NCBI GenBank assembly: GCA_964453665.1
Contig: CAYVQT010000006.1
Location: 8,383 to 72,382, forward strand
DNA length: 64,000 nucleotides
Source of the DNA: DAOUTY01 sp964453665
GTDB taxonomy: Bacteria; Chloroflexota; Dehalococcoidia; SZUA-161
Reading direction: 5' to 3'
The stretch's first letter is position 1. Each line of letters begins with the position of its first letter. Below the pieces are notes generated by a model. That model worked only from the letters and a program-made list of their open reading frames with translations. It was not told the DNA's origin and did not search any database. This document shows, piece after piece, positions 52,001-60,494 of this stretch. A program made the position numbers and the translations under genes.

Positions 52001-52121
52001 TATTCGTTCAGCATGAGCAACCACCCACAAAGAATACAGGATATAAGAGGACCTGAACAGGTATCAGTTCTCTATGTTATAATAACCGCATAGGCGGCAA
52101 GAGTATCTAGGAGGTCAAAAA

Positions 52122-53255
52122 GTGACAGAAGTGTCAGACAAGCCTGAAGTAACCTTTGGCAAAATAACCGAAGAAGGCCTGGCCAAGATGAGGGCCAAGT
52201 TCGGCGTGCCCTACTACCCCATCCGGCAGAACGAAGTAGCCTCAAAGGACTCCATAAGGCAGTTCTGCAACGGGATAGGAGACGAAAACCCTCTATTTCG
52301 TGACCCCGAATACGCCACGAGAACCAAGTGGGGGCACATAATTGCGCCGCCCATGTTCCTGTACGCCGTTGCCTGCCCGCAGGGGATGGAAGGTCTGCCA
52401 GGAGTACACGCGTTCTACTGCGGCTGTAACTGGGAATGGTTCCAGCCTATCCATGTCAACGATGAGCTTAAGGTTGTCGACGTCCCCCTTGATCTCATAG
52501 AGAAGCAGGGCAAGATGGGCGGACGCCAGTTCCTGCAGATCGGCAGGACGATATACTACAATCAGAGAGGCGAGGTCGTAGGCACTCAAAAAAGGGAAAC
52601 CATGCGGGTTGATAGAGGGGCGGCCAAGGAGAGAGGTAAGTACGACCACGTGACCAAATACAAGTATACCCCTGAGGAGCTACAGAGGATCGACGAGGCC
52701 TATAATAATGAGGAAATAAGGGGAGCGAATCCCCGTCTCTGGGAGGATGTAAACGTTGGCGACGAGGTGACGCCTGTTGTGAAAGGTCCGCTCGGCCAGA
52801 CCGATATGGTGGAGTGGTGGGTAGGTATCGGCGGCGGTCAGGGTGCTCACCGCATACGCCGCAAGTATATGAAGCGACATCCAATGTGGGGCGTCAAGGA
52901 CGCTCAAACGGGCACGTCTGAACCTATGGCCGACGTCCACTACGAATCGGACAAATCTGATGCTATAGGTGTTCCCGTTGCTTACGATCTGGGCATGCAA
53001 AGATTTTCATGGGGGGGCCATCTGATGACCAACTGGATGGGAGATGAAGGCTTTCTCAAGAAGCTGAGCGCCCGGTGCATTCGCTTCAATGTTTTCGGAG
53101 ATACGCAGTTTGTCGGGGGAACGGTCACCAAGAAGTACCAGGAGAACGACGAGTATCTGGTCGACGTCGAGATAAAGACTGTTAACCAGCGAGGAGAGGA
53201 GACAATGCCCGGTAAAGCAACCGTTTCTCTCCCCTCGAAGGTAAGGTGGGTCTAG
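52122..53255 (+). CDS. MaoC/FAS1-like double hot-dog dehydratase
   Basis: A 377-residue two-hot-dog protein. First fold: FCNGIGDENPLFRDPEYATR with the hydratase-like motif, then WGHIIAPPMFLYAVACPQGM. Second fold: GPLGQTDMVEWWVGIGGGQG and the C-terminal GTVTKKYQENDEYLVDVEIK. Such proteins hydrate or dehydrate CoA-bound acyl chains or related substrates. No CoA-binding partner gene is adjacent, and the family does not fix the substrate. Start GTG at 52122, SD AGGAGG. It faces the pyrK gene, separated by two REP-like repeats. Confidence 0.78.
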   Translation: MTEVSDKPEVTFGKITEEGLAKMRAKFGVPYYPIRQNEVASKDSIRQFCNGIGDENPLFRDPEYATRTKWGHIIAPPMFLYAVACPQGMEGLPGVHAFYCGCNWEWFQPIHVNDELKVVDVPLDLIEKQGKMGGRQFLQIGRTIYYNQRGEVVGTQKRETMRVDRGAAKERGKYDHVTKYKYTPEELQRIDEAYNNEEIRGANPRLWEDVNVGDEVTPVVKGPLGQTDMVEWWVGIGGGQGAHRIRRKYMKRHPMWGVKDAQTGTSEPMADVHYESDKSDAIGVPVAYDLGMQRFSWGGHLMTNWMGDEGFLKKLSARCIRFNVFGDTQFVGGTVTKKYQENDEYLVDVEIKTVNQRGEETMPGKATVSLPSKVRWV

Positions 53256-53262
53256 GAATTCC

Positions 53263-53288
53263 GGGCAAACACATAGGTTTGCCCCTAC
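53263..53288 (-). repeat. GTAG-footed palindrome
   Basis: GGGCAAAC, six bases, GTTTGCCC, then CTAC. Eight-bp perfect arms. Same organisation as the copy 50 bp further on, with compensatory base-pair changes in the arm. Confidence 0.75.
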
Positions 53289-53312
53289 GGTGTTCACGTA
53301 TGATTTTGGTCA

Positions 53313-53338
53313 GGGCAGACACACGGGTCTGCCCCTAC
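53313..53338 (-). repeat. GTAG-footed palindrome
   Basis: GGGCAGAC, six bases, GTCTGCCC, then CTAC (53335-53338). It ends three bases before the pyrK stop codon region, with the same orientation as the previous copy. Confidence 0.75.
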
Positions 53339-53340
53339 GG

Positions 53341-54156
53341 TTAGCGATCGTGTCTGTTAATCAGCGCCTCCCGAGTGGGAGGCGCTACTACTTTATCCCA
53401 GATAATATCGCTCAGGTCGAAGACAGGGCCGTCCTTACATACCAGTTTCCGGCCATGTCCGGTCTCGACGGCGCAGCTCAGGCAAGCGCCGACACCACAA
53501 CCCATAACCGCCTCCAGAAGTACCTGCACTGGCATGTTCCCCCGTTGACCGCACATCTCAGCCATCCTCCGATACATGGGAAGAGGGCCACAGGCAAAAA
53601 CCTGGTCAGCACCAGAAACAAACTGTGGTATAAGATCGGTCACCATTCCCTTCAAGCCCAGGGAACCATCCTCGGTGGCGACAACAACCTTGATTTCGGA
53701 TGGTAATAAACGTTCGGGATATATTCGGGCTTTGTTTTTATCTCCCATAAGAAGGGTTACCGAGGAACCGGTGGCGACAGCAGACTCGGCCAGTGCTATC
53801 AACGGGGCGATGCCGATACCACCGGCTACCAGGAGCAGGTTTTTCGACGAGGGCGCAATATCGAAGCCATTACCCAGCGGACCGAACAGGTCAAGCGAGT
53901 CTCCCTGCTTGCGCTGTGCGAGCCATTCCGTGCCACGGCCCACCACCGCAAAGAGAAAGGCCACGCCACCCTTTCGGGATGTCCTGTGAACGCTCAAAGG
54001 CCGCCGTAACGGCATTTCATCCCCCTCACCACACCGCACCATTACGTACTGTCCGGGACGAGCCACATCGGCTATCTCAGGAGATTGAGCCCAGAGGACA
54101 TACGCCTCGGGACACAGCTCTTCATTAGAAATAACAGTTGCACCGGCTAACTTCAC
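53341..54156 (-). CDS. pyrK: Dihydroorotate dehydrogenase electron transfer subunit
   Basis: A 271-residue FAD/[2Fe-2S] subunit of the NAD-dependent dihydroorotate dehydrogenase. FAD domain: GQYVMVRCGEGDEMPLRRPL and LDLFGPLGNGFDI; NAD domain: LLVAGGIGIAPLIALAESAV and VFACGPLPMYRRMAEMCGQR; [2Fe-2S] cysteines in MGCGVGACLSCAVETGHGRK and LVCKDGPVF. The catalytic subunit pyrD is not seen in this window. Start GTG at 54156. It follows carB on the minus strand by 72 bp. Confidence 0.92.
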   Translation of the reverse strand: MKLAGATVISNEELCPEAYVLWAQSPEIADVARPGQYVMVRCGEGDEMPLRRPLSVHRTSRKGGVAFLFAVVGRGTEWLAQRKQGDSLDLFGPLGNGFDIAPSSKNLLLVAGGIGIAPLIALAESAVATGSSVTLLMGDKNKARIYPERLLPSEIKVVVATEDGSLGLKGMVTDLIPQFVSGADQVFACGPLPMYRRMAEMCGQRGNMPVQVLLEAVMGCGVGACLSCAVETGHGRKLVCKDGPVFDLSDIIWDKVVAPPTREALINRHDR

Positions 54157-54228
54157 CTGATTCTATCAACTCCTTTAACTTTTATACCACCGCGAGCTGA
54201 GTTAAGCTAACCACCCGTTTTTACCGCA

Positions 54229-57200
54229 TCAGATGTCCGCGTGGTATTCCTGAAGGCTCCTGACCCCTGCATGTCCCTTCCGGTGGGCAGCGATACCCTT
54301 GGCAGCGGAAACCGCTGCCGTGGTGGTGGTGATATATGGAACCTTGTATTTAATTGCTGCTTTTCTGATATATGAGTCATCTTCAACACTCAGCTTGCCG
54401 CTGGGCGTATTGACGACGAGCTGAATCTCGCCGTTCGCTACCGCGTCAGTTATATTGGGTCGCCCTTCGTGTCTCTTCAGAATCAGCTCCGAATCAATGC
54501 CGTGGTCGGCGAAATACTGCCGGGTCCCCACTGTGGCCTTGATCTCAAATCCGAGTTCGGTAAAACGCCGCGCCACTTCCAGTGCACGGGCCCGGTCGAG
54601 CTCGGACACTGTAATAAGGACTGTGCCACTCAAAGGCAGGCGCTGTTTGGCAGCCTCCTGAGCCTTGTAGTACGCAAGGCCCGCGTTCTCGGCCATGCCC
54701 AGAACTTCCCCCGTCGAGCGCATCTCGGGGCCGAGCACGGGATCCACCTCAGGGAACATATCAAAGGGGAAGACCGCCTCCTTAACCCCGAAATGAGGGA
54801 TTGGCCTGCGCTGCAGGTTTAGCTCGCTCAGCTTCTTACCCAGTATAACCTGGGTGGCTACGCGCGCCATAGGAATGTTGCAGACTTTGCTTACCAGCGG
54901 CACAGTACGGCTCGCCCGGGGATTTGCCTCGAGGATGTAAACCCTGTCCTCATAGATGGCGTACTGGATGTTCATCAGCCCCACGACATTGAGCTCCACC
55001 GCAATCTTCCTGGTGTACTCCTCAATGGTATCTATATGTTTCCGGGGAATGCTGACCGGCGGGATTATGCATGCGGAGTCACCGGAGTGAATGCCGGCAA
55101 GTTCGATATGCTCCATGACGGCCGGTACGAAGGCGTCGGTCCCGTCTGCAATAGCATCAGCCTCCGCTTCTATGGCATTGTCCAGGAACTTGTCAATCAA
55201 AATCGGACGTTCGGGAGAGATATCCACCGCCGCTTTAACGTACTCGCGCAGCATCTCTTCATCGTGTACCACTTCCATCGCACGCCCGCCAAGAACATAG
55301 GACGGGCGGACAATCAGAGGGTATCCGATATCACCGGCAATGGCTAAGGCCTCCTCCATGTTGCTGGCCATGCCCGACTCAGGTTCAGGGATGCCCAGTT
55401 CCTTCATTATCTTTCGGAACCTGTCGCGGTCTTCGGCAAGGTCGATGGTCTCAGGGCTCGTGCCCAGAATCCTGACACCGGCAGCTTCAAGCTCGGCCGC
55501 GATATTAAGGGGCGTCTGCCCGCCGAACTGGCAGATAATGCCCTCGGGCTTCTCCTTCTCGTAGATAGCCAGGACATCTTCGACCGTAAGCGGCTCGAAG
55601 TACAGTTTGTTCGAGGTGTCGTAGTCGGTGGACACGGTCTCGGGGTTGCAGTTGACCATGACGGACTCGTAACCCTCGTCGCGAAGGGCGAAGGCTGCGT
55701 GTACGCAGCAGTAATCGAACTCAATCCCCTGACCGATACGGTTAGGGCCACCCCCGAGCACCATGACCTTCCTGGCGCTGCTGACCCCCACTTTATCCGG
55801 CGCATTATAGGTAGAGAAGTAGTAAGCGGCATCCTCCACACCACTAACCGGCACAGGTTCCCACCCCTCAACGACGCCCAGAGCAGTGCGCCTGGCTCTA
55901 ATCTCTACCTCCAGCACTCCGAGGATCTGGGACAGATACTTGTCGGCGAAGCCGTCCTTCTTGGCCTGCACCAGAAGCTCATCAGGCGGCAGCTTGCCTT
56001 TGTACTCCAGCAGCTGCTCCTCCAGTTCCACCAGCTCCTTCATCTGCTCGATAAACCAGGGCTTTATGTAAGTTCGCTCATAAAGGTCGCTGACATCCGC
56101 CCCCTTGCGCAGAGCTTCGTACATAATGAACTGCCGCTCGCTGGTGGGTTCGGAGAGCAGGCTCATCAGTTCCTCCAGCGGCTTTTCATGAAAGTCCCTG
56201 GCAAACCCCAGGCCGTAACGGCGGTTTTCCAGCGACCGGATAGCCTTTTGAAAGGCTTCTTTGTAATTCTTGCCAATGCTCATGACCTCGCCAACGGCAC
56301 GCATCTGCGTGCCCAGCCTGTCCTCAGCGCCCTTGAACTTCTCAAATGCCCAGCGCGCGAATTTTACGACCACGTAATCACCCGAGGGCGTATATTTCTC
56401 CAACGTCCCTTCCCGCCAGTAGGGTATCTCGTCCATTGTCAAGCCTCCGGCCAGCATCGAGGAAACCATCGCAATGGGGAATCCCGTTGCCTTTGATGCC
56501 AGCGCCGATGAACGCGAGGTACGCGGGTTGATCTCGATCACCACCACCCGCCCCGTTTTCGGGTCATGGGCAAACTGGATGTTTGTCCCACCGATGACCT
56601 CGATGGCATCGACAATGTCATAGGAATACTTCTGAAGGCGCTGCTGCAGTTCCTGATCAATGGTCAGCATGGGCGCTGTGCAGTAAGAATCTCCGGTGTG
56701 CACGCCCATTGCGTCAACGTTCTCGATGAAACAGACGGTGATCTTCTGGCCTTTGGCGTCACGCACGACCTCAAGTTCTAACTCCTCCCAACCAAGTACG
56801 GACTCCTCCACCAGGACCTGGCCGACGATACTGGCAGACAGGCCCCGGCTCCCGACCGTGCGCAGTTCCTCTACATTGTAGACCAACCCGCCTCCAGTGC
56901 CGCCCATGGTGTAGGCAGGACGGAGAACAACCGGGTATCCGAGTTTGTCGGCAATCGCTTCCATCTCCTCAACGCTGCGGGCTATCTCGCTCCGCGGCAT
57001 CTCTATACCGAGGCGCATCATGGTCTCCTTGAAGACCAGGCGGTCCTCGCCGCGCTCGATAGCGTCTATGTTCACACCGATTACCCTGACGCCGTATTTC
57101 TCCAGTACCCCCGCTTTAGCCAACTCCGAGGAGAGATTCAACCCTGACTGCCCGCCGAGGTTCGGGAGCAGGGCATCGGGGCGTTCCTTCTCGATAATCC

Positions 57201-57426
57201 TGGTCATTGTCTCGAGGTTGAGCGGCTCGATGTAGGTCACGTCCGCCGTGCCCGGATCGGTCATGATCGTGGCGGGATTCGAATTGACGAGCACGATCTC
57301 ATACCCCAGCTTCCTCAGCGCCTTGCATGCCTGAGTCCCCGAATAGTCGAACTCGCAGGCCTGGCCGATGATTATGGGGCCGGAACCGATGATCATTACT
57401 TTCTTAATGTCATCGCGCTTGGGCAT
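54229..57426 (-). CDS. carB: Carbamoyl-phosphate synthase large subunit
   Basis: A 1065-residue enzyme making carbamoyl phosphate from bicarbonate, ammonia and two ATP. Two homologous halves, each with an ATP-grasp fold: first half begins KVMIIGSGPIIIGQACEFDY and has GGTGGGLVYNVEELRTV, second half begins KVMVLGGGPNRIGQGIEFDY and has SYVLGGRAMEVVHDEEML; the C-terminal allosteric MGS domain contains VNTPSGKLSVEDDSYIRKAA. Ammonia would come from CarA, absent here. Start ATG at 57426 with AGGAG upstream, 14 bp after the RAYT stop; an ATG upstream would include the 5' part of the RAYT gene and is rejected. Confidence 0.96.
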   Translation of the reverse strand: MPKRDDIKKVMIIGSGPIIIGQACEFDYSGTQACKALRKLGYEIVLVNSNPATIMTDPGTADVTYIEPLNLETMTRIIEKERPDALLPNLGGQSGLNLSSELAKAGVLEKYGVRVIGVNIDAIERGEDRLVFKETMMRLGIEMPRSEIARSVEEMEAIADKLGYPVVLRPAYTMGGTGGGLVYNVEELRTVGSRGLSASIVGQVLVEESVLGWEELELEVVRDAKGQKITVCFIENVDAMGVHTGDSYCTAPMLTIDQELQQRLQKYSYDIVDAIEVIGGTNIQFAHDPKTGRVVVIEINPRTSRSSALASKATGFPIAMVSSMLAGGLTMDEIPYWREGTLEKYTPSGDYVVVKFARWAFEKFKGAEDRLGTQMRAVGEVMSIGKNYKEAFQKAIRSLENRRYGLGFARDFHEKPLEELMSLLSEPTSERQFIMYEALRKGADVSDLYERTYIKPWFIEQMKELVELEEQLLEYKGKLPPDELLVQAKKDGFADKYLSQILGVLEVEIRARRTALGVVEGWEPVPVSGVEDAAYYFSTYNAPDKVGVSSARKVMVLGGGPNRIGQGIEFDYCCVHAAFALRDEGYESVMVNCNPETVSTDYDTSNKLYFEPLTVEDVLAIYEKEKPEGIICQFGGQTPLNIAAELEAAGVRILGTSPETIDLAEDRDRFRKIMKELGIPEPESGMASNMEEALAIAGDIGYPLIVRPSYVLGGRAMEVVHDEEMLREYVKAAVDISPERPILIDKFLDNAIEAEADAIADGTDAFVPAVMEHIELAGIHSGDSACIIPPVSIPRKHIDTIEEYTRKIAVELNVVGLMNIQYAIYEDRVYILEANPRASRTVPLVSKVCNIPMARVATQVILGKKLSELNLQRRPIPHFGVKEAVFPFDMFPEVDPVLGPEMRSTGEVLGMAENAGLAYYKAQEAAKQRLPLSGTVLITVSELDRARALEVARRFTELGFEIKATVGTRQYFADHGIDSELILKRHEGRPNITDAVANGEIQLVVNTPSGKLSVEDDSYIRKAAIKYKVPYITTTTAAVSAAKGIAAHRKGHAGVRSLQEYHADI

Positions 57427-57440
57427 ATACTTCTCCTTCT

Positions 57441-58016
57441 CTAAAATTTGCTGAGTTCTGCGTGCTGCCTCAACTGTGTCTGCCCTTCTTCCGTAAAATA
57501 CTCCTTGTAGCTTGACCACCTGTAAGCACGGGGCGACAGAACCAATCCAGTCTTTACAGGATTGCCATGGATATAGTTGAGCTTCTCCAGAAGCTTCTCC
57601 TCGCTATAAACGTTGAAGTCATAAAAGCCTGGCTGCCACAGGCGGTATCTAACATTTCGTCCACGGGATAAAGAAACATCATTCCTATGGGTAGATTGGA
57701 GCATCCGCTCCAATCCCCTGTCCTTCATTAAGTCGATGATCCGCCTTGCCGTTGCCCCCTTTATCCCCTGCATTATCTTCGATATGCTTAATTTTGGCTT
57801 CTCTTCAATATCCCACCAGAGCAACAAATGCAGATGGTCAGGCATTATCACATAGCCTGTAAGAAAGAAGCCATATTTTTCCTTATAGAACCTCAGTTCT
57901 GCTAAGAGGATCAGGGAGCATTCCTCATTCTCAAAATAAGGGCGGTTCCCATATGTCCTTGTGGTAACGAAGTGAGCATATGAACTGTCGTTGAATTTAG
58001 GTAGATTCTTATGCAA
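57441..58016 (-). CDS. REP-associated tyrosine transposase (RAYT, Y1_Tnp)
   Basis: A 191-residue IS200/IS605-like HUH endonuclease. HUH site: YVIMPDHLHLLLWW (His61, His63). Tyrosine nucleophile: Tyr148 in KLNYIHGNPVKTGLV, the family's conserved position. Other family features are RLWQPGFYDFNVYS and YRWSSYKEYF. RAYTs cut single-stranded REP hairpins next to a GTAG-type foot and are thought to copy or move REPs. This one carries a REP-like hairpin within its own gene (57691-57715) and another upstream (58064-58088). It is inserted between the nuclease-like gene and carB in the pyrimidine operon, at the same strand, 14 bp upstream of carB. Confidence 0.88.
   Translation of the reverse strand: MHKNLPKFNDSSYAHFVTTRTYGNRPYFENEECSLILLAELRFYKEKYGFFLTGYVIMPDHLHLLLWWDIEEKPKLSISKIMQGIKGATARRIIDLMKDRGLERMLQSTHRNDVSLSRGRNVRYRLWQPGFYDFNVYSEEKLLEKLNYIHGNPVKTGLVLSPRAYRWSSYKEYFTEEGQTQLRQHAELSKF
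57691..57715 (+). repeat. REP-like hairpin inside the RAYT gene
   Basis: GTAG foot at 57691-57694, overlapping the 9-bp arms GATTGGAGC and GCTCCAATC with an ATCC loop. It falls on codons about 101-108. Relative to the copy at 58064-58088 (minus strand), the arms differ by paired changes (GC to AT) that keep the stem. Confidence 0.7.
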
Positions 58017-58063
58017 GATTTACTACCCCCTCAACTGGTGAAACCATTGACGACCCTTTTATT

Positions 58064-58088
58064 GGCTGGAGCAGATGCTCCAGCCTAC
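58064..58088 (-). repeat. REP-like hairpin upstream of the RAYT gene
   Basis: GGCTGGAGCA, GA, TGCTCCAGCC (10-bp perfect arms at 58064-58085) and CTAC foot at 58085-58088. It lies 47 bp upstream of the RAYT start in inverted orientation to the in-gene copy. Confidence 0.75.
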
Positions 58089-58172
58089 CCACTACCGCCG
58101 CCTGCTCGATTATTATCGGCCCCAAGCAGATCGCCAAGTCTTTGCTAATTCTGGGCCCCAGGTCATGCTCAA

Positions 58173-59027
58173 TTAAATGTCTAAACTTGGGTATATTAGC
58201 ACCTTGGCAAGGTTCTTGCCGGGTATGAATACCACATGGTGCAAGTATCTGCGTATATCTTCTCGTTGCGATTCCCACGCAAGTTTGAGGGCTTGATAAT
58301 CGGCGCGAGGAAACATGTCCATGTCGCGCCTTGCGTATCGAGACACGAAGTAATCCCGACCAACAGAAAGAGCGAGTATCCCCCTATGTCTCCTGGCTTG
58401 CCGTTCGCAAAACTCCCTTATCTGCGGATACTTTCTACTAATGGCCGCAGCGAAAGTCTCTTCAAATGCTGGAACATTGTCTGGCCCAGCCATTATGAAA
58501 AATTCCCCCTCTAAGTTTCGTACACCAGGTATGTCGTGGTGAGGTATTGTACCCTTCGCTAGATAGACAGGTTTTTTTCGACTCGATCTAGGTAAACCCA
58601 ACCTTGTGACCTCGACCGCGTAGTAGCAGTCACGCCTAGTGGCAGTAAAGTCCACATTTTTAAGTGGGCTTTTCTGCTCTAGGTAGGTAATATTGTCGAA
58701 TCCTTGACTGTACAGCCACTCGAATACCTTTACCTCAGCAAGTACGTCGATGATTCTTCCATCGGCGTCTACCTGATCTAGAGGCAAGCCCATTCGATCA
58801 AAGACATGCTTAAACCTCTGACAATGTGATTCACCAAACTGAAGAGCACGTTCCAACCTCTTGAGGTCAGTAGCGCTGTCTCCTTCATCAAGCAGAGAAC
58901 CAACAAGAATACCACGATCAGGTATGGGAAGTTTCAACCTATCCCTTATGATTTTTAGCAAATACCTCTTTATAAAAGGATATTCTTCGAGTCTCGAGTT
59001 TACTATTGTCGTTACTTCTTGCACCAC
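58173..59027 (-). CDS. Nuclease-like hypothetical protein, PD-(D/E)XK pattern
   Basis: A 284-residue protein of no assigned family. Residues 98-141 contain EVKVFEWLYSQGFDNITYLE, then VDFTATRRDCYYAVEVTRLG: an acidic residue (E98) on a helix, D126 and E139-V-T141 in the place of the (D/E)XK strand. This fits the PD-(D/E)XK nuclease/restriction-endonuclease-like superfamily with K changed to T. Not proven, and no methylase partner is present. It sits between pyrC and the RAYT gene, in the minus-strand operon; its GTG start at 59027 is 85 bp after pyrC. Confidence 0.5.
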   Translation of the reverse strand: MVQEVTTIVNSRLEEYPFIKRYLLKIIRDRLKLPIPDRGILVGSLLDEGDSATDLKRLERALQFGESHCQRFKHVFDRMGLPLDQVDADGRIIDVLAEVKVFEWLYSQGFDNITYLEQKSPLKNVDFTATRRDCYYAVEVTRLGLPRSSRKKPVYLAKGTIPHHDIPGVRNLEGEFFIMAGPDNVPAFEETFAAAISRKYPQIREFCERQARRHRGILALSVGRDYFVSRYARRDMDMFPRADYQALKLAWESQREDIRRYLHHVVFIPGKNLAKVLIYPSLDI

Positions 59028-59112
59028 CTCAAACCCTCAACATCTCCACGAACTTTCTGAAAACGAATATCCATCGTAGCCGAACCCGTCTTCCAGCACC
59101 AAAACCACTTTC

Positions 59113-60477
59113 CTAGACACCATTCACTCCTGCCTTGCCTCCAAAATTTTCCGGTCTTATAGACTCGTCTATATACACTATCGCTCCTTGAACAACGGTG
59201 ACCACAATCCTGCCCTTAAGCATGTGGCCGGCGAGGGGGGTGTTTCTACCCTTTGAGGCAAAATCATCGGGGCTCACCACCCACTCCTTCTGAGGGTCAA
59301 AGACTGTGACGTCGGCGGTGCTACCGGGCTTCAGCGTACCCAGATCGGCTCGCCGCAGAAAAGACGCGGGATCATGCGTAAGCCTCGATACCAACGTTAC
59401 CAGGTCAACTTCCCCCTGATGCACCAGTGCCATCAGGCTGCCCAGCGCCGTCTCGAACCCGCTGATGCCGAAGGCGGCCCGGGCGAAGTCGCACATCTTG
59501 TCCCCGGCGGTGTGAGGAGCGTGGTCGGTAGCGATGATGTCGATTACACCTTCCTTCAGCCCAATGATAAGCGCTGCGACGTCCTCCGTCGTCCGCAGCG
59601 GTGGATTCACCTTGGCATTGGTGTTATAGCCGATAACCATCTCCTCCGTCATTGTCAGGTGATGAGGCGTTACCTCAGCGGTGACCGGGATGCCCTCCGC
59701 TCTGGCACGGCGGACGAGGTCTACAGAACCCGCGGTGCTCACATGAGCGACGTGAAGCCAACCGCCGGTAGACCTGGCTATCTCGATGTCCCTGGCAACC
59801 ATATTTTCCTCGGCAGCAGGTGGTATCCCTTTAAGCCCCAGTTGCTTAGCCACCGAGCCCTCATTCATTACCCCGCCGTGGCTGAGGTTCAGGTCCTCGC
59901 AGTGATTTATAATCGGCCAACCGGACTCACGGCTCCATTCCAGAGCGCGGCGCATCAATGAGGAATCGGCCACCGGGCTGCCGTCGTCGCTGAATGCGAC
60001 AGCTCCGGATATGGAAAGCTCGCCGAAATCGGCGAGCTCGCTTCCCGCTCTGCCTCTGGTAACACACCCGACAGGCAAGAGGCGAACTACACCCTCTGTC
60101 GCTGCCACTCTATTGATATATTCCACCATAGCCCGTGTATCTATAGGCGGCTCCGTATTCGGCATACAGCAGACAGTGGTGAATCCACCCTTCGCCGCAG
60201 CACGTGTCCCCGTAGCGATAGTCTCCTTCTCCTCGAACCCCGGCTGGCGCAGGTGGCAGTGAATATCAATAAAACCGGGGCAGACCACCATGCCGGCCGC
60301 ATGGACTACGGCGCAGTTATCGGGCGGTGAGCCCGTCTGTTCCTTTTTCAGCCAGCCGATCTTGCCCCCGGATATGAACAGGTCGCCAATAGTGTCTATG
60401 TTCTGCGAGGGGTCGATAATACGACCACCGCGAATCAGCAGGTTCACGGCCTGTTCATTCTGGCGCACTGTTATCAC
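59113..60477 (-). CDS. pyrC: Dihydroorotase
   Basis: A 454-residue amidohydrolase that cyclises carbamoyl-aspartate to dihydroorotate. Zn motif: FIDIHCHLRQPGFEEKETIA; VAFSDDGSPVADSSLMRRAL; metal His in PIINHCEDLNLSHGGVMN; catalytic Asp in IDIIATDHAPHTAGDKMCD. Full length for the class-I (bacterial) form. Start: GTG at 60477, or possibly a second GTG at 60468 five bases after AGGTGA. It follows pyrB by 17 bp. Confidence 0.95.
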   Translation of the reverse strand: MITVRQNEQAVNLLIRGGRIIDPSQNIDTIGDLFISGGKIGWLKKEQTGSPPDNCAVVHAAGMVVCPGFIDIHCHLRQPGFEEKETIATGTRAAAKGGFTTVCCMPNTEPPIDTRAMVEYINRVAATEGVVRLLPVGCVTRGRAGSELADFGELSISGAVAFSDDGSPVADSSLMRRALEWSRESGWPIINHCEDLNLSHGGVMNEGSVAKQLGLKGIPPAAEENMVARDIEIARSTGGWLHVAHVSTAGSVDLVRRARAEGIPVTAEVTPHHLTMTEEMVIGYNTNAKVNPPLRTTEDVAALIIGLKEGVIDIIATDHAPHTAGDKMCDFARAAFGISGFETALGSLMALVHQGEVDLVTLVSRLTHDPASFLRRADLGTLKPGSTADVTVFDPQKEWVVSPDDFASKGRNTPLAGHMLKGRIVVTVVQGAIVYIDESIRPENFGGKAGVNGV

Positions 60478-60494
60478 CTATACTTCACACCCCG

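Noticed and set aside
57427..57519. CarB start at 57519
   Set aside because: The extra 31 residues lie in the RAYT coding region; the 57426 ATG has an SD and begins as CarB normally does.
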